DNA from: Cellulomonas sp. PhB150 | GTDB lineage: Bacteria > Actinomycetota > Actinomycetes > Actinomycetales > Cellulomonadaceae | NCBI RefSeq assembly: GCF_003755175.1 | Contig: NZ_RKHX01000004.1 | Coordinates: 186,001-250,000 of the forward strand | Length of the DNA: 64,000 nucleotides | Direction: 5' to 3' | Made by a program: the position numbers and the translations under genes | Part shown: piece by piece, positions 17,293 to 25,900 of the stretch | Position numbering within the stretch: the stretch's first letter is position 1 | How the letters are laid out: each line of letters starts with the position of its first letter | The notes under the pieces: model-generated | What the model was told of the DNA's origin: nothing | What the model saw: the letters and a program-made list of their open reading frames with translations, nothing else | The model's database searches: none

Positions 17293-18468
17293 ATGCCTCG
17301 TCCTCGCATCGTCGCGCTGATCGCGCTGCTCTGCTCGTTGCTCGGCCTGTCGGGGGTCGCAGGCGCCCAGGTCGCGACCGCCGCGCCGGTCCTCTGCGAC
17401 CAGTACGCCAGCACGTCCATCCAGGGCGGCCGGTACGTCGTCGGCAACAACCGCTGGGGGACCAGCGCCACCCAGTGCATCGACGTCTCGGGCACCGGCT
17501 TCACCATCACCCAGGCCGACGGCTCCACCGCGACCAACGGCGCACCCAAGTCGTACCCGACCGTGTACTACGGCTGCCACTACGGGATCTGCAGCACGAG
17601 CGACAACATCCTGAGCCCCAACGGCCTCCAGGCCTCCGACCCCCAGTTCGCCTCGGTCGCGACGAGCGTGAGCATGACGTACCCCGGCAGCGGGACCTAC
17701 GACGCGGCGTACGACATCTGGTTCAACAAGTCGAGGCCGAGCACGACGACCGGGCAGAACGACGGGGCCGAGCTCATGGTGTGGCTCAACCACACGGGCG
17801 CGATCCAGCCGATCGGCTCGAAGATCGGCACGGCGAGCATCGCCGGTGCGACGTGGGACGTCTGGTCGGGCAACACCGGGTGGAACGTCATCTCCTACGT
17901 GCGCCAGCAGACGACCTCGTCGGCGAGCTTCCTGGTGAACGACTTCTGGAAGGACGTCGTCAGCCGCGGCCTGGGCTCGACCAGCTGGTACCTGACCAGC
18001 ATCCAGGCCGGCTTCGAGCCGTGGGTCGGCGGCACGGGGCTCGCGGTCAACAGCTTCTCCGTCACCACCGGCGGCACCCAGCCGACGCAGTCGCCGTCCC
18101 CGACGCAGTCGCCGACCCCGACGACGAGTCCCACGTCGACGCCGACCACGCCGCCCGCCACGGGCAGCGCGGGCTGCACCGCCACCGCGGCGGTCACCGG
18201 CTCGTGGGGCGGTGGCTTCCAGGCCACCGTCACGGTGAAGAACACCGGCTCGGCCGCGCTCAGCCGCTGGTCGGTGCGATGGGCCTTCCCCGGTGGTCAG
18301 ACGGTCAACAACCTCTGGAACGGGGTCGCCTCGTCGTCCGGCGCGAACGTGACCGTCGCGAACGCTCCGTACAACGGGCAGCTGGGGGGCGGCGGGTCGA
18401 CGAGCTTCGGGTTCGTCGGCAACGGCTCCGCGCCGGGCTCGCTGGCGCTCACCTGCACCGCATCCTGA
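17293..18468 (+). CDS. Secreted endoglucanase GH12 + CBM2
   Basis: 391 residues. Signal peptide 1-33 (GAQVATAAP). The GH12 domain (about 34-260) shows YGCHYGICS, DGAELMVWLN with nucleophile E160 and AGFEPWVGG with acid/base E242. A Pro/Ser/Thr linker leads to a CBM2 (about 294-391, conserved W in GSWGGGF, SRWSVRW, NLWNGV). It hydrolyses beta-1,4-glucan, possibly xyloglucan. AAGGAGAG lies just before the ATG. It probably shares transcription with the upstream GH5_1 gene, giving a two-enzyme cellulase unit. Confidence 0.95.
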   Translation: MPRPRIVALIALLCSLLGLSGVAGAQVATAAPVLCDQYASTSIQGGRYVVGNNRWGTSATQCIDVSGTGFTITQADGSTATNGAPKSYPTVYYGCHYGICSTSDNILSPNGLQASDPQFASVATSVSMTYPGSGTYDAAYDIWFNKSRPSTTTGQNDGAELMVWLNHTGAIQPIGSKIGTASIAGATWDVWSGNTGWNVISYVRQQTTSSASFLVNDFWKDVVSRGLGSTSWYLTSIQAGFEPWVGGTGLAVNSFSVTTGGTQPTQSPSPTQSPTPTTSPTSTPTTPPATGSAGCTATAAVTGSWGGGFQATVTVKNTGSAALSRWSVRWAFPGGQTVNNLWNGVASSSGANVTVANAPYNGQLGGGGSTSFGFVGNGSAPGSLALTCTAS

Positions 18469-18479
18469 CGAGCGGTACC

Positions 18480-18517
18480 GACGCCGGTCCGCGCCCCCTC
18501 GGGCGCGGGCCGGCGTC
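18480..18517. terminator. Strong 17-bp hairpin terminator after GH12 gene
   Basis: Arms 18480-18496 and 18501-18517 pair along their whole length with a single G-U pair and a four-base loop. It starts 12 bases after the GH12 stop and ends the cellulase unit. Confidence 0.8.
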
Positions 18518-18536
18518 CTCGCGTCGGTCCCGACCC

Positions 18537-18564
18537 TTGACGGGGCACTTGTTTTTTGCAAGTG
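18537..18564 (+). promoter_or_regulatory. Promoter/operator of the VOC-HxlR pair
   Basis: TTGACG (18537-18542, possible -35) is followed by CACTTG-N7-CAAGTG (18546-18551 and 18559-18564), an inverted repeat with an unusual run of six T in a GC-rich context. HxlR-type regulators often control their own operon through ACTTGC-like repeats, so the downstream regulator is the likely binder. Confidence 0.6.
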
Positions 18565-18606
18565 TGGAGACGTCAACGAGCCGAGCCCCACGAGAGCGAG
18601 ACCATC

Positions 18607-19041
18607 ATGACCGCGATGTTCGTCAACCTGCCGGTGACCGACCTGGAGCGCGCCAAGGCGTTCTACACGGCGATCGGTTTCACCATCAACCCCCAGTTCA
18701 CCGACCACAACGCGGCCTGCGTGATCGTGGAGGAGGACCACAGCTACTTCATGATCCTGGTCCGCGAGTACTTCCAGACGTTCACCGACCTGCCGATCGG
18801 CGACCCGAAGGTGAACCCCTCGGTCTCGACCGCGATCTTCCTCGACAGCCGCGAGGCCGTCGACTCGACCGTCACCGACGGGCTCGCCGCCGGCGGCGCG
18901 GAGGACCGGCCCGCCTCGGACTACGGCTTCATGTACCAGCGCCAGCTGGCCGACCCCGACGGCAACATCCTCGAGTTCGGCTGGATGGACCCGGTCGCCG
19001 CCTCGCAGGGCCCCGAGGCGTTCGCCGCCCAGCAGGCCTGA
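18607..19041 (+). CDS. VOC family protein (glyoxalase/bleomycin-resistance fold)
   Basis: 144 residues starting MTAMFVNLPVTDLERAKAFY, and ending with the paired VOC motif DPDGNILEFGWMDP. Metal-binding VOC proteins include glyoxalases, dioxygenases and antibiotic-binding proteins; the exact role is unknown. It overlaps the HxlR gene by one base (TGATG), so the two are translationally coupled. The inverted repeat upstream suggests control by that regulator. Confidence 0.85.
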   Translation: MTAMFVNLPVTDLERAKAFYTAIGFTINPQFTDHNAACVIVEEDHSYFMILVREYFQTFTDLPIGDPKVNPSVSTAIFLDSREAVDSTVTDGLAAGGAEDRPASDYGFMYQRQLADPDGNILEFGWMDPVAASQGPEAFAAQQA

Positions 19042-19682
19042 TGGCCGCACGCGAGTACGGCCAGTACTGCGGTGTCACGCGGGCGCTGGAGCTCGTGGGA
19101 GAGCGCTGGTCGCTGCTCGTCGTGCGCGACCTGCTCGTCGGGCCGCGCCGCTACGGAGAGCTCGCCGCGGGGCTGCCGCGCATCCCGAGCAACATCCTGG
19201 CGGCGCGGCTCAAGGATCTGCAGGCCGCCGGCATCATCCGGCGGGTGCCCCGCTCGCGCGTCATCATCTACGAGCTGACCCCCTACGGCCACGAGCTCGA
19301 GCCCGTCGTGCTCGCGCTCGGGGCCTGGGGGTTCAAGGCGATGGGTGAGCCACGCGAGGAGCAGGTCATCACGCCCGACTCGATGACCATGGCGCTGCGG
19401 ACCGCCTTCCGGCCGCAGGTCGCCGCAGCGCTGCCCGCGACGTCGTACGTGGCGCAGCTCGGCCCGGCCGAGCTGCTCGTCCGCGTCGACGGCGCCCGTC
19501 TCGAGGTGACGCGCGGCGACGGGCCGGCGGACCTCGCGTTCGCCGCGGGACCGGACATCCGCCGGCTCATCTCCGGCGAGCTCGCGCCGGACCGCGCGAT
19601 CGCGACGGGGGTCGTGGAGGTCCTCCGCGGACGGGGCGACCTCCTCGACCGGTTCGCGAGCACGTTCCACCTGGCAGCCTGA
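19041..19682 (+). CDS. HxlR-family winged-helix regulator
   Basis: 213 residues. The first 100 show the HxlR fold: YCGVTRALELVGERWSLLVV, RDLLVGPRRYGELAAGLPRI, then LKDLQAAGIIRR and a YELTPYGHELEPVVLALGAW wing. Unlike the usual 110-residue HxlR proteins it has an extra 110-residue C-terminal domain resembling SCP2/sterol-carrier-like ligand domains, which may sense a small molecule. ATG overlaps the VOC stop by one base. Confidence 0.85.
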   Translation: MAAREYGQYCGVTRALELVGERWSLLVVRDLLVGPRRYGELAAGLPRIPSNILAARLKDLQAAGIIRRVPRSRVIIYELTPYGHELEPVVLALGAWGFKAMGEPREEQVITPDSMTMALRTAFRPQVAAALPATSYVAQLGPAELLVRVDGARLEVTRGDGPADLAFAAGPDIRRLISGELAPDRAIATGVVEVLRGRGDLLDRFASTFHLAA

Positions 19683-19709
19683 GGCGGGAGCGCAGGGCAG
19701 GATCGAGGC

Positions 19710-20252
19710 ATGTCCGACGACCGGCTCATGCGCATCCACAGCCCCGAGTTCCAGGCCATGGCCGACAGGGTCCTGCAGGTCACGGCGCTGACCTCGCGGT
19801 TGAACGTCCTGCCGTTCGACGACGAGGAGGGGCGGGCGGCCCTGCTCGAGCAGATCCTGGGCCGGCCGGTGCCGGCGCGGACGACGATCTACCCGCCGTT
19901 CTACACCGACCACGGCCTGCACCTGGAGCTCGGCGAGCGCGTCTTCGTCAACCAGGGCTGCACGTTCCTCGACTACGCCGGGATCCGCCTCGCGGACCGC
20001 GTGATGGTCGGCCCCCAGGTCACGTTCATCACGGGCGGCCACCCGGTCGATCCCGCCGACCGGAAGCTGTACCTCACCGGTGAGCCGATCGACGTGGCGG
20101 AGAACGTGTGGATCGGGGCGGGCGCCACGATCCTGCCCGGGGTCAGCATCGGGCGGGACGCGGTGATCGCGGCCGGGGCTGTCGTGGCTGACGACGTCCC
20201 CGCGTCGACGCTCGTCGCCGGTCCCAAGGCGAGCGTGCGCCGGCAGTGGTGA
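19710..20252 (+). CDS. Sugar O-acetyltransferase (maltose/galactoside acetyltransferase-like)
   Basis: 180 residues with a left-handed beta-helix of hexapeptide repeats (VFVNQGCTFLDYAGIRLADR, NVWIGAGATILPGVSIGRDA, VIAAGAVVADDVPAS) typical of LacA/Maa-like trimers. The N-terminal helix pair precedes the helix. It acetylates a sugar from acetyl-CoA; in this cellulase neighbourhood the acceptor might be a glucose-derived sugar (inference). Starts 28 bases after the HxlR gene. Confidence 0.85.
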   Translation: MSDDRLMRIHSPEFQAMADRVLQVTALTSRLNVLPFDDEEGRAALLEQILGRPVPARTTIYPPFYTDHGLHLELGERVFVNQGCTFLDYAGIRLADRVMVGPQVTFITGGHPVDPADRKLYLTGEPIDVAENVWIGAGATILPGVSIGRDAVIAAGAVVADDVPASTLVAGPKASVRRQW

Positions 20253-20277
20253 ACGCCGAGGTCACCTGATCGAGTGT

Positions 20278-20287
20278 TAAACGATTC
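20278..20287. promoter_or_regulatory. Putative LacI-type operator upstream of CBM2-GH5_2 cellulase
   Basis: TAAACGATTC, one base off GAAWCGWTTC and 9/10 identical to the reverse complement of the site at 5627. It lies 123 bases before the cellulase start. Confidence 0.4.
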
Positions 20288-20410
20288 GCCGCCCGAACCT
20301 CGTGCCCGGACCGGTGGCGAGGGTGCGGGATCCGGCGCACTGTGGCTCGAGCCGGACGGCCCCGCGCCCCCAGCGAGGGCTGGTTCGCTCACTCAACGAC
20401 GAGGAGACCC

Positions 20411-21850
20411 ATGTCCCAGCGGATCCGGGCGACCGCCCTCCTGGCCGCGGCCACACTGGCCATGGCTGGAATCGGCACGATCGCCAGCACGTCAGCCCAG
20501 GCAGCCACCGGCTGCAAGGTGGACTACGCCATCAGCAGCCAGTGGGGCGGGGGCTTCGGCGCCAACGTCACTGTGACGAATCTCGGCGACCCCCTGACGA
20601 GCTGGACGGTCGGCTGGACGTTCACGTCCGGCCAGAAGCTCACGCAGGCGTGGAACGCGACCGCGACCCAGACCGGGAGCACGGTCTCGGCGCGCGACGT
20701 CGGCTACAACGGGGCACTGCGCACGGGTGGCACCGCGAGCTTCGGCTTCAACGCCTCGTGGAGCGGCAGCAACCCGGTCCCGGCCCAGTTCACCGTCAAC
20801 GGCGTCGCGTGCACGGGGTCGGCAGGGACGTCGACCCCGACGCCCACGCAGACCCCCACGCAGACCCCCACCCCCACGCCGACCACGACCACCACGCCGC
20901 CGCCCCCCACCGGCACGACCCCGTTGGCCATCAACGGCCAGCTCAAGGTCTGCGGCGTGAACCTGTGCAACCAGTACGGCAAGCCGATCCAGCTGCGCGG
21001 CGTGAGCACCCACGGGCTGCAGTGGTTCCCGGCCTGCTACAACACGACCTCGCTGAACACGCTCGCGAACGACTGGAAGGCCGACGTCCTGCGCATCGCG
21101 ATGTACGTCAACGAGGACGGCTACGTCACGAACCCGGCCGGCTTCACGGCGAAGGTGAACGACCTCGTCGACCAGGCGGAGTCGCGCGGCATGTACTCGA
21201 TCATCGACTTCCACACCCTGACGCCGGGCGACCCGAACGCCAACCTGCAGAACGCCAAGACGTTCTTCGCCAACGTGGCCGCGCGCAACTCCGCGAAGAA
21301 GAACGTCATCTACGAGATCGCCAACGAGCCCAACGGCGTCTCCTGGGACCAGATCCGCACCTACGCGAACCAGGTCATCCCGATCATCCGGGCGGCTGAC
21401 CCGGACGCGGTGATCATCGTCGGCACGCGCGGCTGGTCCTCGCTCGGGGTGTCGAACGGGTCGAGCTCGGCGGAGATCGTCGCGAACCCGATCGCCTTCT
21501 CGAACATCATGTACACGTTCCACTTCTACGCGGCGTCGCACTACGACAACTACCGCAACGAGGTCCGGAACGCGGCGAGCAAGCTGCCGATCTTCGTCAC
21601 CGAGTTCGGCACGACGAGCGCCACGGGCGGAGGCACCGTCGACATCGGCAGCTCCACGACGTGGCTCGACCTGCTCGACTCGCTGAAGATCAGCTACGTG
21701 AACTGGACGTACTCCGACGCCGACGAGAGCAGCGCTGCCTTCAAGCCCGGCACGTGCTCCGGGAGCAGCTACGGAACCGGCCAGCTCACGCAGTCCGGCC
21801 AGTTCGTCCGCAGCCGCATCATGACGGCGGACAGCTTCCCGACGAGCTGA
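20411..21850 (+). CDS. Secreted endoglucanase: CBM2 + linker + GH5_2
   Basis: 479 residues. Signal peptide 1-36 (TSAQAAT). CBM2 about 37-137 (SSQWGGGFGANV, LTSWTVGWTF, GYNGAL). A Thr/Pro linker follows (about 138-172). The catalytic domain resembles Bacillus Cel5A-type GH5_2: QYGKPIQLRGVSTHGLQW, IYEIANEPNG (acid/base E306) and PIFVTEFGTT (nucleophile E398). It cleaves cellulose internally. GAGGAG precedes the ATG by 4 bases. A candidate operator is upstream and a perfect 14-bp hairpin follows the stop. Confidence 0.95.
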   Translation: MSQRIRATALLAAATLAMAGIGTIASTSAQAATGCKVDYAISSQWGGGFGANVTVTNLGDPLTSWTVGWTFTSGQKLTQAWNATATQTGSTVSARDVGYNGALRTGGTASFGFNASWSGSNPVPAQFTVNGVACTGSAGTSTPTPTQTPTQTPTPTPTTTTTPPPPTGTTPLAINGQLKVCGVNLCNQYGKPIQLRGVSTHGLQWFPACYNTTSLNTLANDWKADVLRIAMYVNEDGYVTNPAGFTAKVNDLVDQAESRGMYSIIDFHTLTPGDPNANLQNAKTFFANVAARNSAKKNVIYEIANEPNGVSWDQIRTYANQVIPIIRAADPDAVIIVGTRGWSSLGVSNGSSSAEIVANPIAFSNIMYTFHFYAASHYDNYRNEVRNAASKLPIFVTEFGTTSATGGGTVDIGSSTTWLDLLDSLKISYVNWTYSDADESSAAFKPGTCSGSSYGTGQLTQSGQFVRSRIMTADSFPTS

Positions 21851-21860
21851 CCCACGCGCC

Positions 21861-21894
21861 CGCTGCCCCGGGGGCCACTCCCCCCGGGGCAGCG
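21861..21894. terminator. Perfect 14-bp hairpin terminator after GH5_2 gene
   Basis: Arms 21861-21874 (CGCTGCCCCGGGGG) and 21881-21894 with a six-base loop, 10 bases after the stop. Confidence 0.8.
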
Positions 21895-21913
21895 TTGCGC
21901 CTACGATCGACCG

Positions 21914-22300
21914 ATGCCCCCGCAGGACTGGATCGAGCACCGCCGCCCGGGCGACCGCGAGCGCCTCGGCTGGATCCGGCCCGAGGGCGACGGGTTCGTC
22001 GCCCTCGACGCCCTGGGCCGCGAGGCGAGCGGCACGGTCGACTGGCTGGAGGCCGAGGAAGCCCTCGAGGAGCGCGGCCTGCGGTGGCTCGCCGACATCT
22101 GGCGGCTCGAGCTGCCGGACGGGACCCGCGAGCGCGTGCGGATCGTCGAGGTCACGCCCGAGCGGGTGGTCGTCAAGGGCGACGACTTCGGCGCCGTCGA
22201 CGTGATCACCCAGACGTACGTGCTCCCGTTCCCCGCGCCCGGCACGCTGCTGCCTTTCGAGGGCGATCCCTCCACGATCGACCGGCAGGTCGGCGCCTAG
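21914..22300 (+). CDS. Conserved hypothetical protein
   Basis: 128 residues, acidic, starting MPPQDWIEHRRPGDRERLGW. Two small beta-rich halves can be guessed (GWIRPEGDGFVALDALG; VRIVEVTPERVVVKGDDFGA). No catalytic motif or signal peptide is seen. I do not recognise the family. It overlaps the convergent membrane-protein gene by four bases. Confidence 0.65.
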   Translation: MPPQDWIEHRRPGDRERLGWIRPEGDGFVALDALGREASGTVDWLEAEEALEERGLRWLADIWRLELPDGTRERVRIVEVTPERVVVKGDDFGAVDVITQTYVLPFPAPGTLLPFEGDPSTIDRQVGA

Positions 22301-22947
22301 ACCAGCTTCGGGTAGGCGATCAGGAGCGACGCAGCGATCACGAAGAGCACCAGGCCGAGCCCGAGCAGCACGTCCCCGGCCCTCCTCGAGCTCATGCGCC
22401 CCGACATCGCCGCGAAGAACAGCACCGCCGCGAAGGCCACCGTCAGGACGGTGTAGTTGTCCCCCCGCTGGTTGTCCTTCAGAGCTTCGGCGAACTTCGC
22501 GTCCGCCCGGGCGTCCGCGGCCTGGGCCAGTGCGAGCTCGGGGATGCGGTACTCGGGCAGGTCGAAGGGAGACGCGGCGGCAGCGGGGTTCTGCAGGGGC
22601 TTCGAGTCGAGCCAGACAGGGAAAGCGGTGGCCAAGGGCTCCGGGAAGCGGTCCTGGAGGAAGTCCGCGAGCTCCTCGTCATCGGCCGAGTAGGCGGCCG
22701 CCCACTGGGCGAACAGCGTGGCCTGCAGGTTGAGCTTGCGGTTGGCGACACCCTCTTGGCGCGATGCCTCGATCCGGGCGCTGGACGCCTGGCTGAACGA
22801 GATGGACATCGCGCCGCCCCACTTGCTCGCCTGGAAGCCGACCCACGCCGTGACGATCGTCGTCACCGAGAGCAGCACGACCACCACGACCTCGCGCGCC
22901 CCGATCCTCGCGCCACGCTCGCTCGCCGCCGCGTCAGGCACGACCAC
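22297..22947 (-). CDS. Membrane protein of unknown function (three helices)
   Basis: 216 residues with one membrane helix near the N-terminus (about 20-40, VVVVLLSVTTIVTAWVGF) and two at the C-terminus (about 160-180, 190-212). The middle 100 residues are soluble and rich in Ala/Glu/Gln (helical). This layout resembles DUF4337-like proteins, but I am not sure. GTG start; it overlaps the 3' end of the giant adhesin gene by 14 bases in the same direction, so it may be co-transcribed. Confidence 0.65.
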   Translation of the reverse strand: MVVPDAAASERGARIGAREVVVVVLLSVTTIVTAWVGFQASKWGGAMSISFSQASSARIEASRQEGVANRKLNLQATLFAQWAAAYSADDEELADFLQDRFPEPLATAFPVWLDSKPLQNPAAAASPFDLPEYRIPELALAQAADARADAKFAEALKDNQRGDNYTVLTVAFAAVLFFAAMSGRMSSRRAGDVLLGLGLVLFVIAASLLIAYPKLV

Positions 22948-25900
22948 GCTGCCTCAGCCGCACGAGGATGATGCCGCTCGCCGTCAGCAACGCCATCCAC
23001 CCGAGCACCACGAGGGCGTCGATCCCGGTGATGGCGATGCCTCCCGACGCAGGGCCGCCACCGGCGTCGTCACAGCCGTCCGCCGCACCCGGATCCCCGG
23101 CCGCGGCCGAGGACCCGCCGCCGCCCGTGCCTGTCCCGCCACCCGCCGACCAGGTGTTGACCACGTCGACCGGTGCGCACACGTCGTCACCGACCGGCAG
23201 GGCGAACGAGGCGGACTGCGGAGTCTCCACGTCCGGGTCGGTCACGGTGCTCTGGCCGGCGACGACGATCTCGACGCTGTCCGCGCTGCCGGCGTCCGTC
23301 TCGGCGACCACGCAGTCCGCGCCCTGCGGCACGTCCTCGTAGACCGCCACCCAGTCGTCGTCGTCCGAGAGCGTCCTGGTGGCGCCGCCCGGGATGTCGA
23401 CGGCGACGTCCTCGCCGTCCACGTCCTGCGTGCACGCCAGCGTCACCGTGAAGGTGTCCCCGACGTGCGCCGCGGCGTCGTTCCCGGAGAGGGTCTTGAC
23501 GACCCGGACCTCGCCGACGTCGAACGTGTTGGTGACCGTGACGGTCGCGGGGTCACCCTCGGGCACGACGACCGCCCCGGCCGCCCCGTCACCGACGGAC
23601 GAGACCACAGTGCTCGTCGCGCCGCCGGTCGCAGTCTCGGTGACCGTGCAGTCGGCCCCGACGGGCAGCCCGTCGTAGGTCACGGGCGTCCCGGGGACGA
23701 GCTCGCGCTCGGCCCCGTCGGGGATGTCGACGTCGTTCCCGTCGAACGTGCACGCGAGGCTCACCTCGAACGGGCCGCTCCCGTAGAGGCTCGCCCCGTC
23801 GCCGTCCACGACCTTGTCCACGGTGACCGCGCCGTCGTCGAAGGTGTTCGTCGCGACCACCGCGACCGCGGTGGCCTCGCCGTCGACGTTCGGGGGGACG
23901 ACGACGTCGGCCGACGTGCCGTCGGTGACGACCGGGTCGTCGTCGCCGGTGGTGACGGCGATGCTCGTCGACGACGCCTCCCCGTCGACCGTCTCCTCGA
24001 CGGTGCACTGCGCTCCGACAGGCAGGTCGGAGTACACGAGCTGCTCGCCGGGCACGAGCGGGCGGGTCGCGCCGCCGGGGATGCCGATCGCCTCGCCGTC
24101 GTAGGTGCACGCGACCGAGACCTCGAACGGGCCGGCGCCGAAGTCCTCACCGCCCTGACCCGCCACGACCTTGTCGACCGTGATGCCGCCGAGGTCGAAC
24201 GTGTTGGTGGCGGTGACCTCGACGGGGTCGCCCGAGCCGATGCGGACCACCGCCGGGCGGATCGTCGTGGTCGTGGCGCCGCCGTCGTCGGGCTCGGTGA
24301 CGCGGCACAGAGCGCCGACCGGCAGGTCCGGGATCTGCGCGTCGAGCGGTCCGGCGCCCCCCAGGACGACCGGGCTGTCGTACACCACGCGGGGCGGATC
24401 GGACCCGATGCCGTCGTCGTCGAAGGTGCAGCGCACGTTCAACCTGAACGGCCCGGCCCCGTACCGCTCGACGCCGTCGCCCGTGACGACCTTCGTGAGG
24501 TCGAGGCCCCCGACGTCGTAGGTGTTGACCAGGTCGGCGGTGTTGCGCGGGCCGCCGGCGAGGTCGCCGACGAGGGTCACGTCGCCCTGGGGGCCGTCGA
24601 AGTGCACGGGGTCCCTCGAGCCCTCCTGCACGGTGACGTCGACCTCGGTGGCGTTGCCCGTGCCCGTCTCGGTGACCGTGCAGTCCGCGCCGACCGGCAG
24701 GCCGGTCAGCGTGATCTCGTCGCCGTCCTCGATCGTCAGGTCCATGGGGTCGTCCGGCCCGTAACCGTCGGCGTAGACCGGGTTGCCCAGGAACGTGCAG
24801 CGGACCTGGACGTCGAACGGACCGAAGGAGATCGGGTCGCCGTTCTGGTCCGCCGCGTCGGAGACGACCTCCTTGGAGACGACGAGGCTCGCCAGGTCGT
24901 ACCGGTTCACGGCGACCAGGTCGACGATCTCCGGGTCCTCACCGATCGTCTTACTGCCGACGATCAGCTGGGTCTGGCCGTTGCTCGCGTTCTCGGTGAT
25001 CGTGCACTCCGCCCCGTAGGGCAGGTCGGGCACGATCACCGGCGTCCCTGGCGTGACGTCGATGGGGATCGGCTCGAGGGCCGTCTCGAGGAACGTCCCC
25101 ACGGCGGACGTGCAGGCCACCTCGAGGTGGAAGACGTCCGGGGCGTACTCGGCGCCGTCGCCGATGACCTGCTTCTCGACGCGCAGCGAGCCGCTCGCGG
25201 ATGCCACGCCGACCTTGGTGCCCTCGGTGGGCAGCAGGTCGATCGAGCCCTGGGTGCCCTGCGCCACACCGCTCACCGCGGCGGAGTTCCATGCGATCGA
25301 GTGGTCACCCTCGGGCGGCACGACCGCCGGCGTCGCCGTCGTGCCCTCGACCGCGATGACCTGCGTCGGCTGGAAGAGGCTGTCCGGCTCGAAGGTCACG
25401 ACGACCTTGAGGGCCGTCATCTCCCGGTAGACGTCCTCCGTGGTGCCCGGGGTGATCGCAACCCACCCCGTGGTCGGGTCGTCCGTCGGGCAGACGGGCT
25501 CGTCCGAGGGGTTCTCGATGTCGTCCATGCAGTAGTCCTGCACGGTGGAGTAGTAGAACGTGGCGGTGGCGCCGTCGGGTGCGTTCACGAGCGTCGGGGG
25601 GTGCGCGGCGTCGCCGATGGGCCGCCACTGCGAGCCGCGCGGGTCGTCGCCGATCGAGCCCGTGTCACCGGGCGCCGGCAGGCGGTCGTACATGACCAGC
25701 TTGCTCAGCGGCAGGTTGCCGACGTTCTCGACGCGGACCTGCCACGTCTCGTCGTGCCCAGGAGCGATCACCGGCGTGCACGGGTAGGCGTAGAAGCCCA
25801 GGACGTCCCGCGAGTCCTGCGTGCAGGAGACGCTCGGGTCAGGCGCGTCGGGGTCCGTGATCACGCCGAGCTCGTCGTCGTCGATCGTCGGCTTGACCAC

